A stretch of DNA of 64,000 nt from Bolinopsis microptera (taxonomy: Eukaryota; Ctenophora; Tentaculata; Lobata; Bolinopsidae): positions 992,001 through 1,056,000 of the forward strand of contig NC_087079.1 in the NCBI RefSeq assembly GCF_026151205.1. Reading direction: 5' to 3'. The notes under the pieces are model-generated. The model searched no databases, was not told where the DNA came from, and saw nothing but the letters and a program-made list of their open reading frames with translations. Below, one piece after another: positions 10,971-23,254 of the stretch; position 1 is the stretch's first letter; every line of letters begins with the position of its first letter. The translations under genes and the position numbers were made by a program.

Positions 10971-12959
10971 AACTTTTAATCTTGTCGGATAAACGTGCGG
11001 GAAGGAATCTAACTACTTAATTTACGGAACTATGGTAGCATTACTTGTTACCGTTTTCCCTTTTTTCAATTTTTTTTACTATGTAGCAGTTTGAAAAATG
11101 TGTACTAACCCCTCGGGTTTGATTTCAATTATCCTAACGGGAAAAATTTATCTTAAAACTCCACATAAAAGTTTTTAGCAGGGGAAGTTTAAAGCGCTTA
11201 GTTGCGTCCTTTTCGGTACACATTGCGTCTTTGACAACATTTTTACTTTTTTTTAAAATTTGATTGGTGGTTTAACCGGATGTGAAAAGTGTTTTCGTTC
11301 CCTGTTAAATGTATTTTCAATCTATGCTTTTTATTCGTCCACAATAATTTTTTTAGATCCTCACATATATTTCTTTTTGCGGGAAGTTGAGGTGACTCGT
11401 TCCACCCCTCCCGGGGGTGAAAAATCTTTTGGGGAATTTCCCAATTTTCGCAAATAGTATGACAATTAGCTTGACTATTTCCCTACTTACTACAATGATT
11501 TACAGGAATAGTAGATACTTTTAAACCGGGTCCGGCCCCCCTTAAAGCCTAAAAAAATTTAAAAGGGCGGGTTTCCCCCTCCTGAATTTTGGGCTAAAAA
11601 ATTGCGACGCTGGATGTATAACTTGGGGCGATGCTTTTTTGGAGCCCCCTTTTTCGGACTATTTGTTTTACCGATACAGTTTTCCCTTGACAGAATTCCT
11701 AACCTTTTTGCTTTAAATCACGCTTTCAGTTAAATACAAAAATTTCATGCGTTCCTTTCTTAAGTTTTCCAAAAAAGAAAACTTTTTTAGGGCGGGGAAA
11801 TCTAATCTGGAACGATCTTTCCCTTCTTATCCAATCCTTAAAAATTTCCCCCGATTTGAAGGGTGATAGTTATTATCTTATCAAAGTACCGGATACCCCT
11901 TACAAAAATGAATAATGATTGTTTTTTCAATAAAATTGGGTTTTCCCACAACCGCCCTAATTAGACGGTATACCTTTTGAGCAATACTCTACTGGGTTAA
12001 TACGAGTGGCTAAAAAGCGGGTTGTTGCAGATAAGGTTGGGATTAAATTTTAAAACCCTTTTTTAATCCCCCTGGGCAAAGTCGGGGACCTACGTGTACT
12101 TGCTATCCCTGCTTCGTTTTAAAGGTGTGGCTCTGTGATCGATTTAAAAAGGTTATTTGTTTTTTTTCAAGTGTTGCCTTTTTTTACATTTTTAGCCCAA
12201 ACCGAATCGTTTAAAGCGTTTCGCCCAAAATCTGGATTTCGCTTTTTTTTGCATGATTTAAAATACTATTTGGGTGTGATTGTTTTGGCGCGGCGGTGAT
12301 TTCAGGGGGCCCTCGTGGTGGTGTTACCGCCCAATTTTAGTGAAAAACCCGGGGGATTTGAAACATATTTTTAAACGAGATGTACACAAGTGCTTGCATG
12401 TCTTTAATTTTAAAATGACCAAAAATTTTCCATGGGCACAAAGCGCCCTTTTTTAAGTTGAAAATTTAAAAAATTTTTATTGCCAGCTCGGTTTTTAATT
12501 TCTCAGGGGGGGAATTATTTTAGGGGGGCCCGGTACGCCACTGATTGTAAGTGTTTTGTGATTTTGGTCCCCGTGTTGGGGTTCGGGTCCCGCCCCGAGC
12601 TAATGGGAGGCTCAGTTAAAAAAAGAAAAAAAAAATAGAAAACCCTTTTCCTTACTCCTGTTTTTTTCTGTTAAAGATTTGGAAGAGAAATTTCTCCAGT
12701 AAAGTAGATTGCGTGATCCTGATGATTACCCTCATTGAAATCAGATACATTCGAGATATTCGTTTCGGGGCGGGAAAACCGTTAAACCCAAGAAAATCCC
12801 GGGTACAAAAAAATGCAACTTTACACTCACTTTGTTTTTTTTGGAAAACCCTACAACTTAGGTTTCTATTATAACCCTCCCAAATTTCCCCCTTTTTTAT
12901 TTTTATCATACCCCCCTTTTTTAAAAAGATGTTCTTTGATGTAAAATTCATTTGACAAC
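10971..12959. other. Low-quality unique DNA, no gene supported
   Basis: Homopolymer runs of A, T, C and G are inflated throughout, so frames are unreadable. I see no recognisable domain or ordered repeat. Real exons could be hidden here. Confidence 0.4.
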
Positions 12960-13854
12960 AATCCCTTTTTTTTTTAACCCCCCCCTCCAAACCCCCCCAA
13001 AAAAATCCCTCTGGAACCCTAGAGAGCTCCCCTCCAAACCCCCCTAACCCCTTTTTCCACCATCCCACCCCCCTCTAACCCCCCTCTCCATCAAACCCCC
13101 TCTCTTAAAACCCTCTTTTTTTCCCCCAACCCAACCCCCCTCTAAAAAACCCTTTTTCCCCCAACCCACCCCCTTCCCAACCCTTTTTCCCCCAACCCAA
13201 ACCCCCCTCTAACCCCCTCTCCCCCAAACCCCGCCCTTTTCAAAAACCCCTTTTCCACCAACCCACCCCCCTCTAACCCCTCTTTCCCCCAAAAACCAAA
13301 CCCTTTTCTAACCCTCCTTTCCCCCCCCAAACCCCCCCTCTTAACCCTTCTACCAAACCCCCCCCTCTCTTAAACCCCCCTTCACCAAAACCCCCCCCTC
13401 TTTTAACCCCCTCCACCCAACCCCCCCCTCTCTAACCCTTTTTCCACCAACCCACCCCTCTTAACCCTCTCTCAACTAACCCCCCCCATTCCAAACCCCC
13501 TCTCCCCCAAACCCCCCCCTCCTTTAAAAAAAACCCTTTTTCCCCCCAAAACCCCCCCCTCTCTAACCCTCCCCCTACTAAAAAAAAAACCCCTCTCTAA
13601 ACCCCCCCTCCACCAACCCAAACCCCCCCTCTAACCCTTTTCTTCCCCAACCCACCCCCCTAAACCCCTCTCCCACCCCCCCCATCCCCTCTTTTAACCC
13701 TCTCCCACCAACCCCCCCCTTCACCCCCCCCCCCAAAACCCAAAACCCCCCCCAAAAAAACCCCCCCCCAAACCCCAAAACCCCCCCCAAAACCCCCCCA
13801 AACCCCAAACCCAAACCCCCCCCCCCCCCCCCCCCACCCCCCCCCCCCCCCCCC

Positions 13855-13935
<81 letters not shown>

Positions 13936-13969
13936 ACCCCCCCCCCCCCCCCCCCCCCCACCCCCCCCC

Positions 13970-14022
<53 letters not shown>

Positions 14023-14028
14023 ACCCCC

Positions 14029-14123
<95 letters not shown>

Positions 14124-14410
14124 ACCCCCCCCCCCTTTTCCCCCAACCCCCCCCTCCTCCAAAACCCCAAACCAAACCCACCCCACCCCCTTTTAACCTT
14201 TTCCCCCCCCACCCAACCATACCCCCCCTTCCCCCCCCCTTCTCCCCCAACCCAAAACCCTTTCCCCTCCTTTTTAAACCCCTTCTCCCCAAACCCCCAC
14301 CCTCTCCCCAACCCTCCCGCCCCCAACCCCCCCCTCCACCAACCCCCCCCCCCCCTCCTTTTCCCCCCCCCCCCCCCCCCCCCCGTCCCCCCCCCCCTTT
14401 CTACCCCCTC
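12960..14410. repeat. C-rich tandem array that degenerates into a 300-base poly-C run
   Basis: Recognisable units follow the pattern CCCCCTCTAACCC and CCACCAACC, roughly 25-45 bases apart, from about 13,000 to 13,820. From 13,820 to 14,136 almost every base is C, which is more likely consensus collapse of the array than genuine sequence. The motif CCCCTCTAAC also occurs in the clean pyrimidine tract just upstream of the exon at 6173. Long Gly-rich readings on the minus strand are artefacts of the poly-C. Confidence 0.8.
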
Positions 14411-14929
14411 TTCCCCCCGGGAAAGAACCTTTTTAAAGGAATGCAAATTCCCGGCAAAAATGCCCCAAAGGTGGAAACCCCGCCCCCCCCAAGTCCCCCC
14501 TCCATTGGAAACCCCCCCCTTCCCCCCCCAAACCCGGGTTTCCCCCCTACTCCTTCCCCACCGAAGGGGCAGGGGTTCTGAAACCATCCTCTAATTTTTA
14601 TTAAAAAACCCCTCCCTTGTTAAGACAACATTTCCCCCCCCACAAAACCCCCTAACCCCCCTTTAACCCCAAATTTTGATAAAAATTTTTCTGAATAAAT
14701 TATTTCTTATGAAAAAAGCCCTCTCCTTATTATTTCCCCCCAAAACAAAAAAAAAATAAAAAAACCCCCTTGGTTTCCGCATATCACCCCGCCAAAAACC
14801 CAAAACTGGGTAATAAAAAGGGAAAAGGGGAACCGTAGCTTGGAAAAGACAGCCCTTCCCATCTTATCTTACCGAAATCCCCCGGTATTCCCTTAACTTC
14901 TAATAACCCCTGGTAAAGACATTGGGCAG
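14411..14929. other. Low-quality DNA between two arrays, no gene seen
   Basis: C-rich and A-rich homopolymers dominate. Nothing recognisable as coding, RNA or mobile element. Confidence 0.4.
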
Positions 14930-15960
14930 GCAAACTATTAACCATGGTAACGCCAAAATCGGGTCTCCCTAAATTATAAAATAAACCCAAGGTAACCCCC
15001 AAAATATATCGGGGTCAAAAACCCAACCTTTAGAAACCCTGTTAAACTGAAAATAATTATTTTCCAAAACTTTAAAATTTAAAAACCCATGGGGAAAAAC
15101 CCCTTTCCCTTAATTATAGGAACCCAGGGTAAAAGACCCCCAATATCCCCATCAAAAAACCCCCCCTTTTTTATAACCAAGGGTAATGACTTTTATTCAC
15201 CCAAAAAAAGAAAACCCTGGTAACCCCGGGCTATATCGGGGCAGTCTAAAATTTTTAATTAAACCTGGGAAACCCCCTATATCGGGTCAGGGCTAACTTT
15301 TAAATAACCATGGTAAAACCCCCATATCGGGTCAGTCTAAACCTCTTTTTAGGGGGGGAAACCCCCCCTGGTTAACAATTTTTCCCCGGGCAGCAACTTT
15401 TAATAACCTTTTTAATCCTTAACCCCTTTATCAAAATTCCCCCAGGGGTTCCCCCGGGAAAACCCTTTTCGGGGAGTCCTAAACTTTCGAAATAACCCGG
15501 AAAATCACTAAAATTTGGGTCAGTCCCCAAATTCTAATAACCCCAAAGGTTTAACTCACTTTTCGGGTCCTTTTTAAATTCCCCAAAACCAGGTAAATAT
15601 TTTTTTTTGGGGCATTTTAACTTATTTGTAACCATGGTAATGGGCTATATCGGGTCAGTTCCCCCCTTCTAATTTAAACCTGGTAAATTCCCCTATACGG
15701 GTCAGTCTAAAATTATAGTAACCTGGGAACCCGACCAATCGGGTTTAGTCAACTTTTAATAAAACCCTGGTTAAAATCACTATATCGGGGCAGTCTAACT
15801 TTCTAGTAACCATGGTAACCCCTATATCGGGTCGGGCTAAATTATAGAAAACCCTGGGAAAAGGGCTATAACGGGTCGGGCTAACTTATGTAACCATGGA
15901 AACCCGAAAATAACGGGTCAGTCTAACTTTTAGGAACCCTGGTAACTGTTTATTTAAAAG
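14930..15960. repeat. Array of about 41-bp units, each with an X-box-like palindrome
   Basis: The best-preserved units read roughly GGGTCAGTCTAACTTTTAG, then TAACCATGGTAACC, then CCTATATC. A clean palindrome GTAACCATGGTAAC lies at 15806-15819. It fits the RFX X-box consensus (GTNRCC, 2-base spacer, RGYAAC). About 20-25 copies are present, blurred by homopolymer errors. Units also carry CTAAC followed by TTTTAG, a branch point and acceptor-like pair. Confidence 0.85.
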
Positions 15961-16129
15961 GGGATTTTGGAGATACTGCACCCCAACTATATTCTAAAAT
16001 TTTTAATCTGTTTGTGGGGGCCCCGTTTGTTTTATTTACGGCCACCCCTTTTTTGTGGTTTCTAATTGCAATTTAGTAAAAAACAATATAAAACCCAATT
16101 GGGTGAACCAAATTTTACCCCCCCCTGCA

Positions 16130-16560
16130 TACTTTAAACTTGGGGGGCACAAAGGCGCATAACTCGGACCAAAAGGGCCCACTTTTTTTCAAACTTTTTT
16201 TCCCCCGTTTTTTATGGCCAGGAGACGAATAATCGGTGAAATTTACGGCCAATTTTAAGCAGCCGAACTCAGATATTCTTGCAAACACAGGAAACCTAAT
16301 CCAAAGGGGCTTTTTTGGGGGTCACAAAGGCGCATATCTCGAGACTCAAAAGTCTCACTTTCTTCAACCTTTTCACATCGCTGTATGGCCAGGAGACGGA
16401 TAATCGGTGAGATTTTGGTTAAATTTTAAGCAGCCGAACTTGAGATATCCATTGAAAACCCGAAAAAACCCTATCTCAGGCCAATATCGAAGGCCCATAC
16501 CTCGAGACTTAAAGATCACACTTTACTCAACCTTTCACACATTTGTATGGCCATATTCTG
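16130..16560. repeat. About 180-bp tandem repeat, two full copies and a partial third
   Basis: Copies share CACAAAGGCGCATA, TATGGCCAGGAGACG and ATAATCGGTGA and start near 16,140, 16,320 and 16,490. The first is noisy and the last two are cleaner. The third stops inside TATGGCCA, where the neighbouring LINE tail begins. The shared blocks make it a real repeat despite the sequence quality. Confidence 0.75.
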
Positions 16561-16564
16561 CCCC

Positions 16565-16931
16565 TAAGTACAGGTTTGATAACCATGATCTCAAGTTCTT
16601 TCATTCCCTAGTGCATCAATACCACCTTTGCACCACTCTGCCTAATTACCTTACTTTCTTCTCCGGGTCAAGCCGACTGAGAAGCTCACATCTTGATCAC
16701 TTATCAGTAATATCTTCAATTCAACTTGGCTCAGCTATATCTAAATCTTACTTTTATCGAGCTCATCTCACTTGGAACCGACTTCCTCTTTCCCTTCGAG
16801 AGATTATCAGACCAGGTGTGTTTAAAACAGAACTTATTAAACACATCTGGAAGGAACATGTTTGTACTGCATCTGTAGATATTGACCCTAGTTCAGATCC
16901 TGACAATTCTTTTTCTCCTGACTACGGGTAG
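16565..16931 (+). pseudogene. 3' tail of a CR1/Jockey-like LINE ORF2, heavily 5' truncated
   Basis: Only the end of the protein is present, reading from KYRFDNHDLKFFHSLVHQYH to a stop at 16931. The segment SYFYRAHLTWNRLPLSLREI followed by FKTELIKHIW is the typical C-terminal block found after the thumb in CR1/Jockey elements; compare FFFRTHSVWNDLP in the element at 1.7-4.4 kb. No catalytic motif is retained. The frame continues upstream into the 180-bp repeat, but those residues are probably not part of the element. Downstream to about 17,400 is probably its 3' UTR, ending near GTCAATAAAAAAAT at 17,399. Confidence 0.75.
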
Positions 16932-18074
16932 TGTATTTATCTATTATTTTTGTTTTTATTTTTTTTGAGGTACTCATAACTCATCACGCATTTTTGCTTT
17001 ATTCGGATACAATTTTGATTTAGTCTTTTATATTCAATTATTTAAATTTTATCGTTAGAACGTCATTCCATTGACAATATTACAAATCAGCCAATTGTAA
17101 TTGAGAATTTCTGGGTTGTGGCCATTATTCTTAAAAACCTAGAAATGCCTCCTAAGGTCACAGCTCGTATTATTTGCCCATTTTTCTCCTTCTGCACTTG
17201 GGGCCCAATGTAATTGCTCGACTTTTCATCAGGTCTCTCGAGGCCTTTTGTTTGGTTATTTGGGTGTATTGGTGTCCCCTGATTGTTATCATCGCTGTAC
17301 ACTTGTCAAGGCATTTCTTGGTTTCTCTAGTCCATTTTTAGAAATTCTATACAACATTGATATTGTAATAAATTCTGATGATAATAATTGAAAGATGTCA
17401 ATAAAAAAATCTTACTATATATAAAGCGAGACGATATATATGTATGGATCCGTGCCATTTTACTGACATCACGGCATCAACTTTAACTCGACTTTCCACA
17501 AAAACCGTAAAAGATATACAATTGAAACTTTTTTGACTGGGTCAAATACTTTAATGGCCTTCAAATCAGCATGAAACAATACAAAATTGGCCAATGAATA
17601 AGAATTTTAGTGCCCAAAATTTGGACTCCCAAGTGGTGTCAAAAACGAAAATTAAATGTTTGCACTAGATTGGATATCTTTACCTCCCATCTTCACAAGA
17701 TATTCAAAATTCTAATTGATAGAGGATATAGCCGTGATAGACTGATTAAAGGTATTAAACGTTGTCTGAGGAAATATAATAACGTTTTCAGGAAGTTTGG
17801 TATTCTAGATGACCATAACATTATTAAATAACTCCCCTGATATCATTTGATTTTATTGAAACACGGGTACTAACTCTGCTAAACTGGAAAAAATTCTGAA
17901 ATTTAGGTGAATAAGTGTACAACGTGCTAAACCGAAGTTCAGACTGACCAGTGAAAATGGGCGAGCGTACCAAGTGTCATTTTAATTAGATGTTTTAGTC
18001 AGTGATTTATTATTGAAGCTTGTAATTATAATAACTAATGCTCCTGTAAATACTTTAATTAATTGTTTGTTCCG
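16932..18074. other. LINE 3' UTR and unassigned DNA
   Basis: The first 470 bases are probably the LINE 3' UTR. A 74-codon open stretch at 17610-17831 on the plus strand contains IDRGYSRDRLIKGIKRCLRK, which looks coding in composition and may be a fragment of another retroelement; I cannot place it. No splice sites or start context support it as a host gene. Confidence 0.35.
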
Positions 18075-18341
18075 TTATTCTTTTTCCTTCCTCTTTTCCT
18101 TGTCATTCCCTTTAGTTTTAAGATTCTTGCTATAAATGGCTACAGCTAACACTATTAATGCTAAGCACCAAACAACAAGTGGGAGGTGGATCGTTGGTAT
18201 ACCATTAAATCGATTTAACACCGCAATTCCAGTCGCAAGCCTGGGACCACTACTAGCATTGTCACAACATCTACAAAGCTGCCATATAGCCTGACTGACA
18301 ATTTTCTCGACTGACTGACAATGTTTCTTCTTTTTCCCCAT
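18075..18341 (-). CDS. Hypothetical 88-residue single-pass membrane protein
   Basis: A single uninterrupted ORF starts MGKKKKHCQSVEK, has CRCC in the middle and one strongly hydrophobic stretch (LPLVVWCLALIVLAVAIY, residues about 53-70), then a Lys-rich tail. The basic N-terminus and basic tail flank one predicted membrane span. It lies about 480 bases beyond the stop of the GPCR gene on the same strand. An AATAAA on the minus strand near 18,008 could be its polyadenylation signal. I do not recognise a family. It could be a chance ORF or one exon of a longer gene. Confidence 0.3.
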   Translation of the reverse strand: MGKKKKHCQSVEKIVSQAIWQLCRCCDNASSGPRLATGIAVLNRFNGIPTIHLPLVVWCLALIVLAVAIYSKNLKTKGNDKEKRKEKE

Positions 18342-18818
18342 TTAGAATACAAAGATTAGTACATTTTAGCTTATGATTAATATTATATTTTTACCTATAG
18401 TTTTAAGTTTACCTAGATAGGTAATATCTAAATAATCTATTTTAGTCTCTCAAGTCTTGACACCATTTTAGGGTTAGATGGGTTGCTGCTAGTGATATTA
18501 AGGCGTAGGTAGGTTTCAATAAGTAAAACAACATTTTAAATAAAACAAAATTTAAATTGTATTGCCATTACAATGAAGAATGATATAACTATTAAAAAAA
18601 ATATAAGTAGACATCCCAAAATGCCGCCCAACTAACAAAATGAAAAGAGCTAGCATGTTCATAGTCCTTCAAACGCGCATACTTAGGCTATACGGAAACA
18701 GCTACGTCATATCGAAAAGTCAACATCATTTTTGAAAAACAAAAATAAATTTTATCAAATTTAAAAATAAACAGTGGTCTACGAGTGGTCGATCGAGTTA
18801 CTGATGGTTTAACTACAA
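18342..18818. other. Intergenic spacer and probable 3' UTR of the GPCR gene
   Basis: AT-rich, no open frame of note. The part next to 18819 should be the GPCR 3' UTR. I cannot pick a single polyadenylation signal. Confidence 0.5.
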
Positions 18819-21800
18819 CTAATGATTTTTTAAGTCCGGCTGCGGTTCAGATGCACTCCCAACTGCCATTTGATTAACAGCGGGCTCCATTTCTTGTAGT
18901 TCTATGCCTGGATCTACAACGGCATTTGCATTTTCTTGAACTATATTCGATCGTCTTAACTTGATGAGTGATAACAGGTTCATCATTCCTGTTCTTATTT
19001 TAAAGTATATTGAATAAATTAATGTTTCCATAGAACGGTCATAAAGGATAGGATTTATGACTGAGTTTATTGGAAGGACTAAGAGCGAGAAAAAGGAGTA
19101 CCAGTCTGTTGCATCAAAAATATCTAAATGATGAAAGCAGCAGACTATAATAAAAGGGACCCAACACACGAAGTCAGTGAAAATGATCCAGATGGTGATT
19201 CGATGAAGTTTGGCGTTTATTTTCGTAGCTGTTTTGTCTGTATTGTTCATGGTTACCCTGTTGGTCGATTTTCTAGTTGTTGTCACTACTGCACCATACG
19301 AAACTCCGATCACAACAAAGCACATAAAATTGAGACTGAGTATAACAAAAACAAAAATTCCCTGCGGTTCATCTTTTCTGACAAAATACTTAAACAAGCA
19401 CACTGCATCGTTACCATAAAATGATTGACGCTTGTACGAAATTCCACCATAATCATATGAAAACATGGGCTTCACCAAAGTTTCAATCTGTACCCATGTG
19501 AGGTCGTCCACCGTCATCCTGCCATAGTATTCATGCAGTATAGACAACAGAATTTGTTTGTTAGGACATCCATGAAATAAAGTATTTGATGCTTCAAACC
19601 TTATTCCATTGACAAAGAAATCTTCCAGTCCTTCCAAAAGAGGTGTCAATGAGATCACCAGAGAGACGGTTAGTATTATGACACCCATACCCGCCAACTT
19701 CTCCAAGCTTGAATTTGTAACACTTTTCGGGATCATGAAGTCATTTTTAACCCCTGACAACCTATGTAAACTCAAGAAGGTCATGGAAAATAACGAAATA
19801 TGTGAAGCTGTTGTACTTATGGCACCAAGGGCGACACACGTGTCACTAGAAATCCAGTCTAAGTGCGTCAAGCAGTATTTTGTGCCATAGTAGCTGTCAT
19901 AGACGATGATGACAGTGATATACAATCCTATTATAAAATCTCCTAAACTTATCAAGGCGATCAGACCATTATTCAGCAGTGCTGGTTCTGATTTGCATTT
20001 CGATATGGTTGAAATGTTATTAAACAATGACATTCCATTTAAAAGGATGGCTAAAATCCCAACAACCCACGCGACAATCCGAATAAAATAGCTCCTAATG
20101 AGTCTCTGTCCACAAGTATCATTACATTCATCTGACATGTCAGAGCAGTGAATAATTCCATCACACTTTTGTGTTATTGGCAGATACTGTTTAGATGTTT
20201 CACACTGGTAATGGTTGGAGCACGAAAATTCATCTGATGAATCCCCACAATCATCAACCAGGTTGCAAATTTTATCATATGTGAGACATTTGTTATTTTC
20301 ACATCGAAAAAGGTCACCGCCGAGTTCACCTGTCCTGTGATCTCTGAGCAAGAAAGTAAGTTCACCATTGCTACCTTCAGTGAACACTCTTTTGTTTTCA
20401 AACTGTCCTGGGCATGAGTTCCACAATATTTGTCTAGTGAGGGGACAGATAGAGTTATTACTGCACCGACCAAGACAACTTAAAAAAACATAGTGTTCTC
20501 CATAAACGTGTCTACAATCGATCATGGCATCTGGCACCATGAATTCATAATTTTGTTTGTTGTAGCCGAAAATTTTGTTCGATTTAAGATGGATTGCAGG
20601 AGAACATGCGCTCTTTTTCAAATACTCAACATCTTTCAAACCCTTTAGGCAATAGAAAAGCCTCACTCTGCCTTTCTCATCTCTTAGGGCTATAGTGACG
20701 GGTGTGATCGTTTGCCTCGACATGAAGCAAATTTTATTTTCATTATGACAGGATTCCTTTTTGTCACAGAGATCATCGAACTCAATGAACTGTTGGTCGA
20801 TGTTGTAGCACAGAAATACTTCCTTACAAGGACTTTCATATCTTACATATCGAGCCGTAACTCCCTGTCCACAGGTAGGCCAATTGTCTACTTCGTCTTC
20901 ACCATCCAGGCAGTCATTAACCCCATCACCAACCCATTTCAGCGGAAATGGAATCTTATCTTTAACTGTTGCCCCTATAAACCTCCGATAGAATTTTTTG
21001 GTGGTCATGTGGCCACACTGTTCATGCAGTTCGTCACTTAGGTCCTCACAGTTTGCCTCACCATTACACATGAAATGTTTATGAAGAAAACAAGACAGAC
21101 TGATCTGAACACAGGCTTTATCAAGTCCATCATCACAAATTTGAGGAATCTTTGGGGCTTCACCACTAAAAAATCCAGACCCGCTTTTACAGATAATCTG
21201 TTTTGCAATGGACGACATGAAACTGTTTACTGGGCAAATAACACCAACTCTCAAAGGGTCTGAACAGTTTGTTTGATCAAAGTAATTTTCACAAAAGTAT
21301 AAAGGCGACATGGTTGTACTGAATTGTGAAGCAGTATATCGTGCAGCACATCTGGAGAAATTATAAAGGGGCTCTCTCATTCCCGTATATAAATTGAAGC
21401 AGGTTGTAGAATTTTCATTTATTGAGCAATCTATATCGATTGACTTCTCCAAACATGCGTCAATTCCGTGGCAGATTAGATAGGGGGGCAAGTATTGTCC
21501 GGATTTACACCAAACTCCATAACTATACCCGTTACAGAAGCTCTCATCAGAGCAGCTATGATGATCACCTGTACACACTGAATTGCATTGTTCAGAGTAA
21601 CCTGTACAGTATCTCTCATCTAAATCTGTGTTGAGACAGTCATTTTTGCCGTCACAAACTTGGAATATAAAACCAAAGAACCCACTGAAATTTAAATCCG
21701 GAATGTGGTAATAGCTGTTTCCATTTGAACAGAAATATCCACACGGGTAATCACCTGAAGAAAAAAAATTAAAACGCTATTGATCGAATCTTCAAGAGAA

Positions 21801-22955
21801 TCTACAATTCATCCTGGTCTAACATCACTAAGTGTAATTTTTCCCGACCGAGCTTTGGCAAAAGAGTTTATTCGATTTGTTATATATACTGGAACACTAT
21901 AATTTATTTCTTACGATATTGTAGATGGTTTTTCATGGTATCACCGGAAGAAAATACGTTCGCGTTTTCTACATTTTTCCCCAAGCTGACTCCTCCATTG
22001 ATACCACAAGCTTGGTAGAAGTGTGGATCACCTTCACAGAGAACATCCACTGTGGCAAGAAAGCCCCTGAGAGTTGAATCTATTTAGTGAACGAGGTGCT
22101 TCAATTTTTAACACAGATCATGGAGCATCATAGCACATGGCCTGAGAAGTTCAGTCTTTATGAGTTTCGGGTAAATCTAAGGCGAGTTACTAACAAAAAT
22201 TAACTTAGTCGCTTTTTTTTGGGACATCCTGTATATAGTTATTTAATTTATTAATTAGAAAGTTGCCTTGGGTAAACAGATTGGACCAAACGCTGGTCTG
22301 ACCGAACGCTGAAAGGGCCAAATAATACAGATTTTGTTTCCAAGTTGGTGGTTTTCTTTTCAAGGAAGATCCGAATAAACGTTATTTTATCAGAAATGGT
22401 AGAATTTGTGAGATGAGTGAGATATAATTGTTTACTTCTTATTCAATTTAAAACTAGACATTACATTTTTTTGGACATTTTATATGAAGTTTAAATTATC
22501 ACTTTTGTCACCATGCCAGTCGCTTTGACGTCGGCAATTTTTATTTTTAAATATAAGCGGGATATAAATGATTTATTTCATTTCCTTTCAATATTTATAT
22601 AGAGCACTAACCTTCCTAATTGCACATGCACGATGTTGTAAATCTGAGACGAGTTGATACAATTGTAGGTATTATTATCCTTAAGATACTCGCCTGGCGG
22701 CGGAATGTCACAAACGTATTTTAGGAAACCTCCTACTTCCCTGATTTCGCAGTCTCCTGAAATAAGCTTATTAAAAAGTTTGAATTTTTAACCATATCCT
22801 GAATAATGAATGAGTAATTTACTTTTTATACTTTTATATCATGTTTAAATGTTTAAAAAGTTACCAGCATTTGAAGGGGAGATGGGGTCAGGATTCTTTT
22901 GCGACGAAATAATGTCATATAAAACGACGAAAGCTAGTGGCAACAAAAGTTTCAT
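18819..22955 (-). CDS. LDLa-repeat class A G protein-coupled receptor, four exons
   Basis: Four exons splice by phase into 1107 residues: 22955-22865 (91 b), 22756-22612 (145 b), 22066-21915 (152 b) and 21754-18819 (2936 b, stop included). All introns are GT-AG and phases run 1, 2, 1. Exon 1 is a signal peptide (MKLLLPLAFVVLYDII). The ectodomain of about 650 residues is Cys-rich with about eight LDLa-like modules, the clearest being CDGKNDC (about residue 165), CNGEANCEDLSDE, CNLVDDCGDSSDEFSC (about 630) and CDGIIHCSDMSDEC (about 660). Seven helices span about 680-1035. TM3 ends LSLHRLSG, so the DRY Asp is His while Arg is kept. TM6 has WVPF and TM7 has NPILY. The C-tail is about 70 residues. 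The layout recalls LDLa receptors such as GRL101 and RXFP types, but no leucine-rich repeats are seen. Ligand unknown. Exons 1-3 rest on splice logic, not transcripts. Confidence 0.88.
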
Positions 22956-22990
22956 TTGAATTTCAAATGCAGGCAAGGCTTCTCTGTCAG

Positions 22991-23000
22991 CCTTTATATA
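22991..23000 (-). promoter_or_regulatory. TATA box of the GPCR gene
   Basis: On the minus strand TATATAAAGG lies 36-45 bases before the signal-peptide ATG at 22955. In-frame ATGs further upstream lie before this TATA box, which is why the start at 22955 is preferred. A start site about 30 bases downstream would give a very short 5' UTR. Confidence 0.55.
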
Positions 23001-23254
23001 CGCTATTTCGCCCATACAAATGCTACTATCTGTAGGCGCTAAAGCAATATTCAACGTCAGGTCACGCTGCTCTGTGTTCAATATGTTGAGATTTGCTCTT
23101 CTTTTCAACTTTTAAAACACAAACTTGTAAAATCTAACATGGCGGCTTCATACGTCAAACATTTGACACCCCAATGCTACAGATAAAGAGTGTCGAAAGA
23201 CTGAAGATTTCTTTTTCTTGTACATACATACATGCTACATGAAGAGGTCTCCTC

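Noticed and set aside
13578..14587. Long Gly-rich proteins on the minus strand (200-288 residues)
   Set aside because: They are translations of poly-C and C-rich repeat units with no start context or domain.
17610..17831. 74-codon ORF with IDRGYSRDRLIKGIK as a host gene or Penelope-like tail
   Set aside because: The resemblance is too weak to assign, and no other domain of such an element is nearby.
19128..21634. Plus-strand ORFs opposite the GPCR
   Set aside because: They are antisense shadows of the receptor coding exon with no domains of their own.
22205..22240. TTTGGGACATCCTGTATA as the end of a mariner-type transposon in a GPCR intron
   Set aside because: Only one end is visible. I found no inverted partner or TA duplication.
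22845..23108. Upstream ATGs in frame with the GPCR signal peptide as the true start
   Set aside because: They lie upstream of the TATA box at 22,991, and the residues before MKLLLPL would spoil the signal peptide.
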